Shown here one piece after another: positions 49,401-60,873 of a stretch of DNA of 64,000 nt; within the stretch, counting starts at the first letter, position 1, and each line of letters begins with the position of its first letter. Under the pieces are notes generated by a model that worked only from the letters and a program-made list of their open reading frames with translations, was not told where the DNA came from and did not search any database. Origin of the DNA: Epiperipatus broadwayi (lineage: Eukaryota > Onychophora > Udeonychophora > Euonychophora > Peripatidae); assembly GCA_028023455.1 (NCBI GenBank), contig JAQFVV010006246.1, forward strand, positions 1,417,501 through 1,481,500, in the 5' to 3' direction. The position numbers and the translations under genes were made by a program.

Positions 49401-52214
49401 AATTATTGCATGCTCATAATTGTCTCAATTTTCAAAGTTTAAATCTATGATCGCTTGAAACAGTGAATGCGTGTCAAATTTTCAGTAATATTTACTTTCA
49501 TAAATAACTTAACTTTCATATAAATCGACACGCATTCAATGCATCATTTATTGTAATGCAGGGTCTACTACTTCGCAAATGGCTGGCATATTAGTTGTAA
49601 TAATTCCCAGTTTAGATATGTTTTGTATTTATTAAATCTAAATGAATAATTCCATCAAATTACATTTCTTTGAGTCACCAACATTCTTTATTAAATGTTG
49701 ATAATGTAGGGTTGAGTTAGAAATCTACTGAAATGTTATCACAATCGTTCATACACTATACATGTGTTACATTTTAGAGACGCGATGATCCATTCCGCCG
49801 TGAAATTTCCAGATTCTTCAGGGTTGAAATTAACCCCAGTCGTCCTACACAAGTGGACATAATGAATGCCCCCGTAGGATTTGATGATCGTCATGCAGCC
49901 AGCCAGTAAACTGCAACACGGACTGCTTGTCCCTGGTTATGCTTATGTGACACCTTATTTCATCGGGCCAATGGCAGAGACCAGCCCGACATTCTTATAA
50001 ACTCATTCACAGCATTGCAGTTTCGATATACTGCCATTCCATATCGCCTTTCTAGAGCGTACCACGTGTTCTTTTACTTAATTTTATTATTCTATATATC
50101 ACTCCACCTCTGCATTATCTTCATAATTCACTCTCAAATAAATGTTTGCCCTTAGTGATAAATAAATATTTTAATTAAATAAATATATGTCCACCGCTAC
50201 TCTTAAATCTTACTTTAGACTCTTGCATTGGAAAGGTATAAATCCCTCCAGGCATGCATTAGAAATACTTACTCGAGAATTTTAGGTAGCTAGATTACGC
50301 CTTCAAATAAATGAATTCCTTTTGTAAACAAATAAATAAATGTAGTCTTTAAAATATAATCATGTCGCAAATCCCGCTACTGAAGCTTTTAATCCATAAA
50401 ATATTATTAGTAAATGATCTTATTAAAATGTGTTAATAAATAATTTTAAACTATACGTCTGCAGTTACATTTCATTTATATTATACCCATTCTATGTAAT
50501 ATTTCCTCGATTATGTAAATATGAATGTTTAATTAATATTAGTTTGATTATTGGCTCACTCGAAAATAAAATCATGAATCTCTTGCATATCCCTGACCAC
50601 CGTGCCTAAAGAAATATTTACTAATGTTGCATCAGATGCGTTGTTTCATGGATTGTATTGTGGAACCGATAAACTATGTTCGAACTCAGTACCACGGGTG
50701 GCTTCGCTACCACGATGGTGCTGCTATTCTGTGTGATGGTCGAATTCTGCACTATGTTTACGAGTCACACATTTTCTGACTGTTACAATGGAGCCACTTT
50801 ATTATTATCTTTTACTTGTGCGTAGCATATTAGTAAAATCTTTATAGCCAACTCTACCTCCATAATATGCAATCTTCAGCATTGAACAGAAGCATTCTTG
50901 AAAACCTGTTCGATCTAAAGCTATCTGTGAGGCTTTACATGCCCATATTTAATATATAAATTTATCAAAATCGGATGTATTATTAAACTTCACTCCAGAC
51001 TTGGTTTGATTACATGTATAATAGCCACTCGAACTGATGATGAAAGGGCATAACTAATAAGTGGAATGTAGTGATTTATTATATAGCATAAAATTAGCGC
51101 AATTAAATAATAGCCACAAATTTATTTTGCTAAATGGCCTAGAGTAATGTTGTTTAGTAAATAAAATGCCTGCATGCATTATCCAATGCTAAGTAATGGG
51201 TTATATCAAGTATATATGAAATTGTCAATAAATATAATTCATCATATATCAGTTTCTGTCTCATTAAATCAATCCAATTCACTAATTGACCATAGCTATC
51301 ATTAGTAAAGCCTTTATTAATTAAATATATTAGATTTTATCTTTGGAATGTCTCTAGTTTTGAAAGAAGGGGGTAAAAATTAGCTTTTTTTTTTTTAAAA
51401 AAAAAAAAAAAATCCGATTATCGTAAAAATTCCTTTTTTTTTAATTAAAAAAAAAACACTTTTAAGAGTAAATAATTAAAAAAAAAAGATCGATTTTTAA
51501 ATTTAGAATTGACTTATAGATTAATAAAATATTTTATGAATAATTAGAAGATTTCTACATGATAATTTTCAAAAAAATCTATGATGCCATTCAAGCGGCC
51601 ATGATAGCAAATTTCACCGCTCGACTTATATATAACATTTTGACATAGAGTAAATAATTTAAAAAAAAAAGATCGATTTTTTAAAAAAAAAAAATTTAAA
51701 AATACATCCATTTATAAAAGTGTGAAATAGCATGGGATACTATTAAGTTTGAAAGAATATTTAAATAGTTGTAGCTTCTTAATTAATCACACCTTTACAT
51801 TATACGCCATTCATATTTTAAGTATTATGTACATAAACTCTATCAGTGTGCAGTTTTTCCGTGTGTAACCGTGGAGAAACAGTGCCACGTAGTGTGCTAG
51901 AATCTTGGTAGTTGCTGTTAGCAGACGACACATAAGCTAGATGTGTTTATGGCAATCAGCGCCACCTACGTTCTTGGTATCTGCTGGTAGCAGACGACGT
52001 AAGCTAAATGGGTTTACACACTGACCAGCACCACCAAGCAGGCAGCTTTGCTGCCAGCCAGCTGGTGGAATGTTCATGTGCTTATGCATTGTGAACAGCG
52101 CCACCTTTCAGCTCAAATTTGTAATGCTGCATTTGGGGCCCCTACTCTAAGTATTTCTGTGGTTGACCCGTCCAGCACCTCTGGTGGCCACATGGGTCAA
52201 AAGTCACAAGTACC
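46420..52214. repeat. Right arm of the foldback element (with insertion D)
   Basis: Complement of the left arm, lengthened by insertion D and by a 43-bp tandem duplication near the loop (46427-46469 and 46470-46512). The left arm has only one copy of that unit. Confidence 0.85.
48265..50787 (-). mobile_element. TG...CA hairpin-ended repeat, copy D (reverse orientation)
   Basis: 2,523 bp flanked by the exact 4-bp duplication ATGG (48261-48264 and 50788-50791). The left arm of the host hairpin shows the unoccupied ATGG site. Read on the minus strand it starts TGTAACAGTCAG and ends with the hairpin GGTGAAAC...GTTTCA, the same architecture as copies A to C, although the interior is largely diverged. 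Its inverted ends are TGAAACAGTAAG and TGTAACAGTCAG. A 12-bp inverted repeat, TGAATGCGTGTC, lies at 49464-49475 and 49527-49538. The open frame at 48909-48712 has no recognised domain. Confidence 0.75.
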
Positions 52215-52340
52215 GATATTTGAAATAAAAAAATGAGACTTTCAACACTAACAACTTTTACGAATGACATTTGAAAAAAAATACGACTTTCAACACTAAC
52301 AACTTTTAAGAACAACATTTAAAAAAAGATTTGTGATTTT
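52215..52340 (+). repeat. Foldback target duplication (right) and resumed minisatellite
   Basis: GATATTTG at 52215-52222 duplicates 43155-43162. It is followed by two minisatellite units with the core GACTTTCAACACTAACAACT at about 52231 and 52280. The sequence up to about 52375, with a GTCACCATT segment, resembles 36570-36620 on the left side. Confidence 0.8.
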
Positions 52341-52875
52341 ATAATAATGTCACCATTAAAAAAAGATTCTGTTGATAAAAAATAAAGAAAAACATATTTT
52401 GTCAAATATACTTGCAGGGATTATTTTCTTTCAATTTGACATCATTGCAACATTACACATTTATTGTGGGTGTGAAAAGGGCTCCTATCTCCTCTATGTT
52501 GCAGCTTTAGTATTAAAGTACCAAGAAAATATTTTGTAAATAATGTAAAGCTCAGCATTTGTAAAACAATATAGCATCTATAATTTATTGTAGAATAAAG
52601 CATAATAAGCTTTCTTGATATAACTTGTGACATTTAACATTTTAAAATTCTCATTTCCAAATAAATTTAGCATAACTAAACAAGTAATTAAATATTAATA
52701 AAGTTCAAGCAATACCATATCTTTCATAAAAAAATTTCATCTTGTCACATAGCATTGCAATAGCATATTGCTTTCTTTTGTATCTTTGCATTGTTGAAGT
52801 TTACTAAATGGTGTATAAGTTGACATATTCTGAAGAGTGATGGATGTACCAAAGCTACATTTATGATATGGCTAC
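52340..52875. other. A+T-rich sequence, no gene seen
   Basis: This lies between the minisatellite and the Penelope-like remnant. It may include unrecognisable 5' sequence of that element. Confidence 0.4.
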
Positions 52876-53700
52876 ATGGTGAGGCACAGTTACAATCATT
52901 CTGGTTGCATATCAACAACATATCTTCTTACAATTAAATTCACAATGGAATCAGAACAAGAACAAAAATTGGCATTTTTAGACATTCTTGTGACAAGACT
53001 CTCTCAGAGCAAAGTAAAAACAATGTATAGGAAACTAACACACACTAGCAATCATATCCAATCATACCACATGCACTAAATATGGAATTATTCTATTATT
53101 ATGTAACAGAGCAAATTAAGTTTGTTCAGAAACTAGTAATTTGGAAAATGAAAGGATTCAGATAGAACAACCTTTCATGAAGAATGTTTATCCATCAGCA
53201 GTCATCAATAAAACCTTTAATAAACAACAAAAAGAGATACCAAAAAAAGAAACAATTAGTGTTACTGTACCATATCCTTATGTACTTGGAATGGCAGACA
53301 AATTAAAGAAAATTTGCAGTAAATATAACAACTTTCTAAAACAATACCATACTTCAAGAAATTCTGACTTCTACCAAGCCTAAAGCGAAATGCTGAAAAA
53401 TAAAAACTGCATCTATGAAATACCATAGTGGTGAGATTGGTCAGCCTGTTGAATGTTGATTAAAGGAACACAAACTAACGGTTAAAGGACAAAACAGATG
53501 TGTCTGTGGTGGCAAACTATGTATCTACTAAAAACTATATATTTAATTGGGAAAATACAAATAAAAGAAAAAGATTCAAAAAGAAAATTCAAGGAAACTG
53601 CTCGTATGACAATGGCAAATAATTTTGTAAGTCAGCCCAGTATAGCAATACCCAATGTATGAAAGCCTATAGTTAATCTTGCTCTTAGAAAAAAACATTT
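52876..53700 (+). pseudogene. Penelope-like element, 3' part: end of reverse transcriptase and GIY-YIG endonuclease
   Basis: The first frame (52876-53079) carries IKFTMESEQEQKLAFLDIL and YRKLTHTSNHIQSY, the hallmark segment after the Penelope-type reverse transcriptase. In shifted frames follow a stretch equivalent to the GII-L-RA-VCS region (about 53080-53140), then 53141-53383 with NVYPSAVINKTF and the PYVLGMADKLKKICSKYN segment. After a stop, about 53395-53700 gives CIYEIP, GQPVEC and LKEHKLTVKGQN. These match the GIY-YIG endonuclease helix region, with a later PSIAIPNV..PIVNLA ending. The main reverse transcriptase motifs are absent, so it is 5'-truncated, as is common for these elements. 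Several stops make it dead. Confidence 0.82.
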
Positions 53701-54950
53701 GAAGAAATCAGGAGGATTTGAACCATCCCTCATATATAAATATAGGAATTTTCTACTTTCTGCTGGTTTTGACAATTTAAACTCTGTCTTGGAGGTCACA
53801 ATGGACCCTTCTCTATTTAAGAATGAAATTGAATTGATTTGGCATAAACAACACTTGATTTTATTTTTACATTAAAATATTAAATCTTGAAATAATGTTG
53901 TGCTTAACTGCACTTTTTTAAAAACAGATTTACAAGCAGGTACAACTATAGCAAACAACATATTATCTTTCTATTATACTTGGTATACATATAATTTTTC
54001 ATAAATTAAATTAAAATTATTTATTGGGTTGGTCATCAACTCACTCTGCAAATATGACAAATAAATCTCCCACTGACAGTGAGTGAACCATGTAACATAA
54101 ACATCAATAAATCTATCTCAAGCACAAATACAATATCAGCACAACTACATATAAAGCCTTGTTCCACTACAATACTTAAAAACTAATGCACTATGCAATG
54201 TAAAAACTAAGTCTGGCTCACTCTTGAAATTTAAGAGGCTGACAAATATAAAGCTTAGAGCACTTTTGAAACTTAGAGGCTGATAACTATAAGTGCAAAA
54301 TGTTTGGGAATAGTGCTTAGATAATAATTTTAGAGTATCATGAAATCATGCAGCCTAAAAATAATGAAAAACTCTTCATTGATCTCCAGTACAGAAGGCA
54401 ACTTGATCAACCTTCAATAAACTCATGGAATTAATTATAGTTTAAATTATATAATTGTTATTTTTTATGCCTTATCAGTCAACACTCTTATATTTAATAC
54501 TATTAGCACGAATTATTTGTGAACTATTTTTTTAGCATCTGAGCAGTACAATGCATTTTTAAAACTACTCAGTAGTATTTACTTTTTCTACTGAAAAAAG
54601 TTTTAAAGAACACAATTTATGTTTCCTTCTTCATTATTTCATTAGCTACCACAAATGTGTTGTTGTGGTATTGACACATTATAACATAAGGGTCCTCATA
54701 AATATTTAAAAAAAAAATTTCTTAATGAGGCTTACATGAAACTTTAATTATCACTGTATCTTAATGTGAAAGATATTTTCTTTATTTTGTTGATGTTTTC
54801 TAATTTCACACATCTGTATTAATTTGTCTAATGCATTAGTTTTATTCTGCTCAGGATGGATCTAATCTGATATGACAGATAATGGTATCTTAAAAACAGG
54901 ATACCTATTTGCCATAATGCAGACAAATGAGTTTAAAACCAGTAGAATCA
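53700..54950. other. Region between the Penelope-like and Gypsy-type remnants
   Basis: A+T-rich sequence. It should contain the 3' end of the minus-strand Gypsy-type element, but I could not identify a long terminal repeat. Confidence 0.4.
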
Positions 54951-55469
54951 TTAATAGCCCAATTAACGAAATTAACCATTTGTCTTATTTGGTTGACCTA
55001 ACCACAGTGATTGGAATTAATATAAATTCTAAATAATTGCACCAGTTCTCACATTACCCACTCACATAGGTTTGATTAAGAATGTCAAACTGAAGTCAGA
55101 ACATATTTGATCATTTTTTATCCACTTCTGCTATACAAATAATTGATGTAAATGGAATGCATGATCTGTAAGGATAATCTCGGGTATTCCCATAGCATTT
55201 ATTTGCTGAACTTCTAACACATGTATAGTATGTTTGGTACATGATTGAAGCATTGAGTAAGCTACTACAAATTTGGCAAAAATATATCTTACAGTCAAAT
55301 ATTTTATTTTACAAAATGGAGATAATGGATTGTAGAAATTGATGGCCAAAGTTTCATTAGACTTCTGTAAAAAGATATGATTTAAAGGCTCTATGTGTAA
55401 CTTGTTTAATAGTTTAGTTCTCTGGCATACAGCCAAGACATTATGGTACATTTTGGCCAGTAAAACCAA
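54950..55469 (-). pseudogene. Integrase core of the Gypsy-type element, broken
   Basis: The 112-residue frame 55469-55131 contains YHNVLAVCQRTK, the end of the zinc-binding HHCC region. AINFYNPLS follows, where the first catalytic Asp of the usual VD..GPL pattern has become Asn, then KFVVAYSML and GIPEIILTDHAFHL with the second Asp. The catalytic Glu and the C-terminal domain are not readable below 55131, where stops begin. Confidence 0.8.
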
Positions 55470-55499
55470 TTTTTAAAAGTTTTTCTATTTTCTTAGCAC

Positions 55500-56918
55500 T
55501 GAAGTGCTTATAGAAGCAGTATATATACCTAATTAATCTATTCTACATAGCAATTGCTACTAGAATTCAGCACTGGTTAAAGTTGATATTCTTTATATTG
55601 AAGAATACCTCCTAACAATTCAGATTTTCCCTATCATTCCACCACAAATTATTTGTACATACAATATTATCAGTTTTCCCATTAGCATATTACATTATTT
55701 GGGTGCAATCTGTATTTTATTTTGTTTGTTTACTAAATATTGTAAATAATTTTTTACCAGTTAATCAATGGTCTTCCCTAAAAATGCTATATCCATTATT
55801 GGTTCATAAGTGTTGTTGATTAGGTGGAACTGGATGCTGGCTCAAGATATTAGCTACTGTATTTTCAAAATCCACATTATAATGAACTGAATGGTTAAAT
55901 CTGTGCATAAATAAATTGCCATCATATTAATCAATTATTAGTCAGATAACTATGGTTTAAGATCTCCAGGTTTCTTGATCAGTAATTATTTCAGACCCTA
56001 ATAAAAACTGGTCATTTTTTTAAAAAAGCCATTACTATAGCAAGATCTTTTTTACAATATAATTAATTTCAGGCTCTTTTAAGTAGATGACTAACAATAT
56101 ATAGTACTCTCTGCTAGTTATTCTCTTGGACTTGGAAAAATATAGCTGCTAAGTTAAATTGAAGATATAACAATTTAACTTGGTCAAGGAATTTATTTTT
56201 AGAGTCTGAAAGCTCTTGTCATGATGAGCAATCCATTTCCAAGGAATATGATTTTTTAACAGCATAACATGGGCTTCATTTCAGCTATAAAATTCTTGTA
56301 GAGCCAATTATAGAAGTTACACAATCCTAGGAATGATCTAACGCCTTTTTTTTTTAATTTAGGAGTAGGAAATTCTTGAATTGCCTGAATCTTTTCATAA
56401 TAAGACCTAATACCCTCTTCTCCAGTTATATGGCTAAAAAAATAACTTTCTTGGTAGCTGTAGTACTTTTACTGATATTTATCCTAATATTTTTTTTCAC
56501 TTTTCCATAAAAATAATTTCAAATGTTTTTAATATGTTCCAACATGTTCTCTGAAGCAATGACAATATTATCAAATGCATCACCACTAAGATTCTTGATC
56601 TCATCAGACAGTACTTAATCCAAGCATTTCATCAATATGGCACAACTATTTTTTAAGACAAATGGCATTCCTATAAAATAATATAAACACCCATTATATC
56701 TAAAAGCAGTTGGCAGTCAAATCAGATGTTGAAAAAATCCTTTTACTTTTAAACTTGATGAATACCTCATTAATAAGTGGTGGTATGTTGCTCTCTGGGA
56801 CTGTAATCTTATTTAGCTGATGGGCATCTAAGCACAGATGAATTAGTCTATTTTTAATCACAATAGAATTATTTATGGGAGAAGAATGCTGCTTAGATAT
56901 TATTCCCCATTCTAGCAT
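55500..56918 (-). pseudogene. Reverse transcriptase and RNase H of the Gypsy-type element, broken
   Basis: 56918-56700 reads MLEWGIISKQHSSPINNSIV, then LCLDAHQLNKITVP, then FSTSDL: the classic opening of a Gypsy reverse transcriptase. After a frameshift come GMPFVLKNSCAIL and, near 56570, AFDNIVIAS in place of the usual Y-x-D-D box, so the second catalytic aspartate is Asn. Near 56430-56330 are a GEEG segment and EFPTPKLKKKGVRSFLGL, the usual connection to RNase H. Further traces run to about 55500. Many stops show it is a fossil. Confidence 0.8.
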
Positions 56919-57659
56919 TTGAACCAGATATTTCTACACTTAAATTATATATTGATGCAAAATAAAGTAAAAACAAGCATAATATGAATAACAATTACTA
57001 ACCCTAATTCAGTGCTCATATTGTTTTATTGTTACAGGCATACTGGAAAACACTGAAATAATTTCCCAAACTAACCTAAATAATCGGAATTGATCATAGA
57101 GGATTCCTATAATACTAACTATATTTATGACCACTGATTATCACTTTAGATACAACATATTTCAGCAGACATACAGGCATGAATGGAATTATTTGCTTAT
57201 CAGTTATATTACACTTTTTGGTAATCCAGTATGCATTCTGTCTAATGCATAAAGTCAGAAACAAACATTATCTCATGAATCAAACAACTCAGAATTAATA
57301 AAATATGATTAATAATTTTTTTAAATCAGTCTCTGCACCCAAACGTATTTTGAAGCTGCCTTATTAGTCATGATTATTTGTACTGCTTTTAAAGGAAGAT
57401 TTAAATCTGAGGATTTACTTGACTAATTTGTGCATGTACTTCATTAGACATTATTGATATCTGGCTGCCTCTACTAAGACTTCTTGCAATATAAATTTTA
57501 TCTTCAGGCAATTTTGGGGGTTAAAACTTTGGCTCTACTTTCTCCCAATAACATGTCAAATTTGCTATGCTAGAAATATTTTTATTGTTAGTTGCAGTAT
57601 CTTTCTTTTCTGTTTCTGGCCTTCATGATGAAGAATTATTTATCGTGATTTAATCTCAT

Positions 57660-59130
57660 TTCCTTTTTTATTTTGATAGTTTTTATTTCTCTTTCTATAG
57701 GCCTACTAGCACTGCATAACTGTGGACTATCTGTACATCTATTGGAATTTTCACTTCTATTCAGATTAGATCCACTTCAATTCAAAAAATACCCATGTTC
57801 CATTGATCTAGTTAGATTAATTGTTGATCTTTTTTATAGTTCTCCATGGTGGTTGTACTTCAGGTCTTCCTTCATACTGTGGCATGGTACTTTTTCTATA
57901 TCCAATGGCATTGTTCTGGAATTCAGATGTTTTTAAATGGCACTCTGTTGGAATTTAAATCCTCACTTTCTGATTTGTTGCTATCAAAAGTCTTGTGTAA
58001 TTCAGCTACAGTCTTCTGCTCAGTTCCAATAAGCATCTGTTTGATATGATTAGGAAATCTACATCTAATTATGCATACAATCTGGTTTTCAGATAAGAGA
58101 TCAGCTTTTAAGTCTCTTAATTTGGCTACTTGTCACCAAAATAATAAAGTGAATGCCTCTCAAACACTGCATTTCTTTCGAGCAATACAGTATTTGATGC
58201 CTTACAATCTGCACTCCAGTAAAAATTTAACAAAGCCTGTTTGAACTGATCAAAATATACAGGTTTGTCAAACAATAATTTCTGCTTTGCTTGAGATGCA
58301 CTTTGATGATGGCTACAAGTAATCATGATTTTAACCTCTTCAGTAAATTGATTTAAAGTACACTATCTTTCCAAGCTGTTAATATACTCAGTTGGAGTTT
58401 CCCAGCAGGTTCTAAAAAAACTCTAATTTTCATACTGATTAACAATACTAAAGTCAAAACTATATACATGTGCGTCAGTATTTTTTCAGCATCATTATTA
58501 ACAAATTTCATGAGTTGTTTTAGATATGATATTTGAACTATCTACTGCCAAGTCTACTTTAGATAGAATTATTTTCTCCTTTATATCTGACTCTATTTCT
58601 ACTAGCCTCTCTTATCTTTTTCTGCATTTTAATTTGACTTTCACCTTTTACTTGAATATTTTCAATGGCTTGACTCAGATAATTTCCTTTTTTGCTTGTA
58701 TCACCCCTTGCATATTTTTTATTCTTACAACTACTACTATTCCCTCCAACTTTTCCAATTTTCTTTCCTGCTTACCTACAGAGTGACATTCTAACCTACT
58801 TATTATTTCTTCACTGAGTTGTTCTACCTGTTTTTTTGTTTTCTTTTGTCTGACTCTTCATTTGGCTTTTAAGACTTCCAATTTGTTCTTCCATTTGATT
58901 TCCCAGTCCTAAAAATTTGGGATTTACAATTTTCACTTTGTTTTATCTGATTCTCAGTTTGGCTTTTAATTTCTTGATTTTGAGTTTTAAAATCTTCCAT
59001 TTTTCTTCAAATCTTCACTTTGTTTTTCAATTTTATCTTTCAATTCAATGAATATGTTCATAAACATATTACTATGAGTCTCAGTTTTACTTCCCTGAGC
59101 TTCAATTTTCACTTTAGCTCTGGTAATCAT
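57660..59130 (-). pseudogene. Gag of the Gypsy-type element, broken
   Basis: The likely start is the ATG complementary to 59128-59130 (MITRAKVKIEAQG). The N-terminal part to about 58550 is Lys/Glu/Gln-rich coiled coil, interrupted by frameshifts. The capsid-like core follows: 58326-58126 gives KPVYFDQFKQALLNFYWSA and a YYFGDK ending. It continues in a shifted frame to about 57990 as VAKLRDLKADLLSENQIV and HIKQMLIGTEQKTVAELH. A region at about 57820-57700 resembles a ruined zinc knuckle followed by a Ser/Asn-rich tail. The capsid segment resembles gag proteins of arthropod-type Gypsy elements, judged from general style only. Confidence 0.7.
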
Positions 59131-60809
59131 ATATAAAAAGTTGTAAGAAAATTAGTCCCTAATCTTCCTATAATAATTTAAAAACATATAAATATATGTT
59201 TTAATGTTTTTTTTCTTCTTTTTTCGTTATTTGATAACTAGAATGCCCATCCCTTAGCTTCCCTATCACTGCACTGTATTTTATTTTAATGCCTTATTTT
59301 ATTTCTTGCCTACTATTATCTCTACCAACCTATTTCTATTAATATCACAGTTTAAAGGTGTGTATAAGTTTATTTATTGATTTTTTAACAACAAAATAAT
59401 TCTCATATTTGTCATTCAATGGCTTATTTTTTTTAGAATGCTAATAAAAAATATATTTTAAAACCACACTGGGTTCAGTCCCTGTTTGTTTTGATCAAGA
59501 TTATCTCAGGCAGGCCCCATTGTACAGTAATGACTCTTTTATAACAAAAAAATAGTAATTGATAATTGGTCAAAATAACAAATAAATGGAAATGTTTGCA
59601 AATTAATTCTATTCTAAGAAAACTATGAATATCTAATAAGCGTCTATATACATAGTGGAGTGACTATACGATTTTTATTTTTAATTAACTAATTTATAGT
59701 AGTCATGAATAACAATCAGACTAGATACACATAAGGGATAAGCCTTAATGCAAATTTGGGCATATTTTCTGATGATTATCATACTCACATTAAAAATATT
59801 TCTAAAAGATAAACTAAAACAATATATTTAGAATTCAGATGAGAAATAAACATACAACAAAATTATTAATAAAACAATAATTTTAACTAACAAACTGAAT
59901 AAAAATAATATAACAAACTCTATTTACATTTAAATATTTGTATGGAGAGCATGCATGACAGAAAAATCTTTATTTATTCATAACAATTCATAAAAAAAAA
60001 GTTTATAATAAGTTTATTCAGTTACTTACCTATGATTTTGAGCTCAAATTTTATTAACTTTTGAATGCAGGTATATGACCATAAGAATCATCATATTTTA
60101 AACACCTACAAGCAATTTTTAATATTTTAATTTCTTGTGGTTTGTTTCAATCTTATAAGTAATTGATAATATTTTAATTTTTTATGGTTTATTTCAATTG
60201 TAGTTCATTCACCTGAAGGTTTTTTCTACAATTAAAAGTTTCAAAGTAATGCAAATTCATAATTCAGTCATAGACAGGGTTTTCAGATAACAACTAATTA
60301 GAGAGCAAGTTTCCTTATATCAAGTGTCACATATTTTAAGCATCTTGCAAACAAATAGTAGACCAGAAGAATTGAATTTAATTTCTCTGTTCTTTTGTTT
60401 ACAGTTCTATAATAAGCTGCACTACTGAAAACTTCAGGGTGAGGCATTCTGAAGTTTTACCACTAAAACTTTATTATGTCTACTTGAATTGATATTAAAA
60501 CATTTTTGGCTTCCATCTTGTAGTAGCATAATGAAAAAAGTAATGATTCCCTCTCTTTTGTTTGAAAGCAACCAATCAGAGATTTTTTATTATTTCCAAT
60601 TGGTTTCAACAGCAATTTGGTATTATTAAAAGTTAATTATATTTTTCAACAAACTGTAATAAAATTTTAAATTTTACAATTATTATTTTAAATTTCTTTA
60701 TAATTAATTTTACACACATGACTTATTTATACCTTTTAAAATACATAATAAAAATGCATATACACTACCCAAAAGCCATGCATGTAAATTCTGTTATGGA
60801 GGTTACATG
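59131..60809. other. Sequence upstream of the Gypsy-type gag
   Basis: The 5' long terminal repeat and primer-binding site are expected here if the element was once complete, but neither was recognised. A+T-rich and without coding features. Confidence 0.4.
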
Positions 60810-60873
60810 ATTATCTATCTATATATCTATATATCTATCTATCCATCTATCTATCTATATATCTATCTATATT
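60810..60873 (+). repeat. (TATC)n / (TA) compound microsatellite
   Basis: TATC units interrupted by TATATATC and one TATCCATC variant. Confidence 0.9.

Larger units (their letters stand above)
43163..52214. mobile_element. 9.05 kb foldback element: giant inverted repeat with 8-bp target duplication
   Basis: The ends are exact inverted repeats (GGTACTTGTGAC ... GTCACAAGTACC), and complementarity continues almost to the centre. Outer arms 43163-44594 and 50788-52214 pair, and inner arms about 44600-46413 and 46420-48260 pair. The loop is only 6 nt (46414-46419). By eye the arms match at roughly 90%, with the inner part best. The one long unmatched piece, 48265-50787, is a separate insertion. 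Without it the element would be about 6.5 kb of nearly pure hairpin. No open frame of note exists, so it must have moved using a transposase from elsewhere. An 8-bp duplication fits hAT, MULE or foldback-type elements; which one is undecided. Confidence 0.88.
54950..59130 (-). mobile_element. Decayed Ty3/Gypsy-type retroelement
   Basis: Minus-strand remnants appear in canonical order: gag (59130 to about 57660), degenerate protease region (about 57600-56950), reverse transcriptase and RNase H (56918 to about 55500) and integrase (55469 to about 54950). Order and motifs fit the Gypsy group. The terminal repeats were not recognised, and stops are spread through all parts. It is antisense to the host CUB gene. 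Confidence 0.8.

Noticed and set aside
43163-52214. Polinton/Maverick element as an explanation for the long inverted repeat
   Set aside because: Those have 6-bp duplications, shorter terminal repeats and many genes. Here the duplication is 8 bp and no genes are present.
52048-52236. Open frame with many Cys and His in the foldback right end
   Set aside because: It is mirrored by the minus-strand frame 43372-43055 only because both lie in the inverted repeat. It covers the element terminus and shows no domain.
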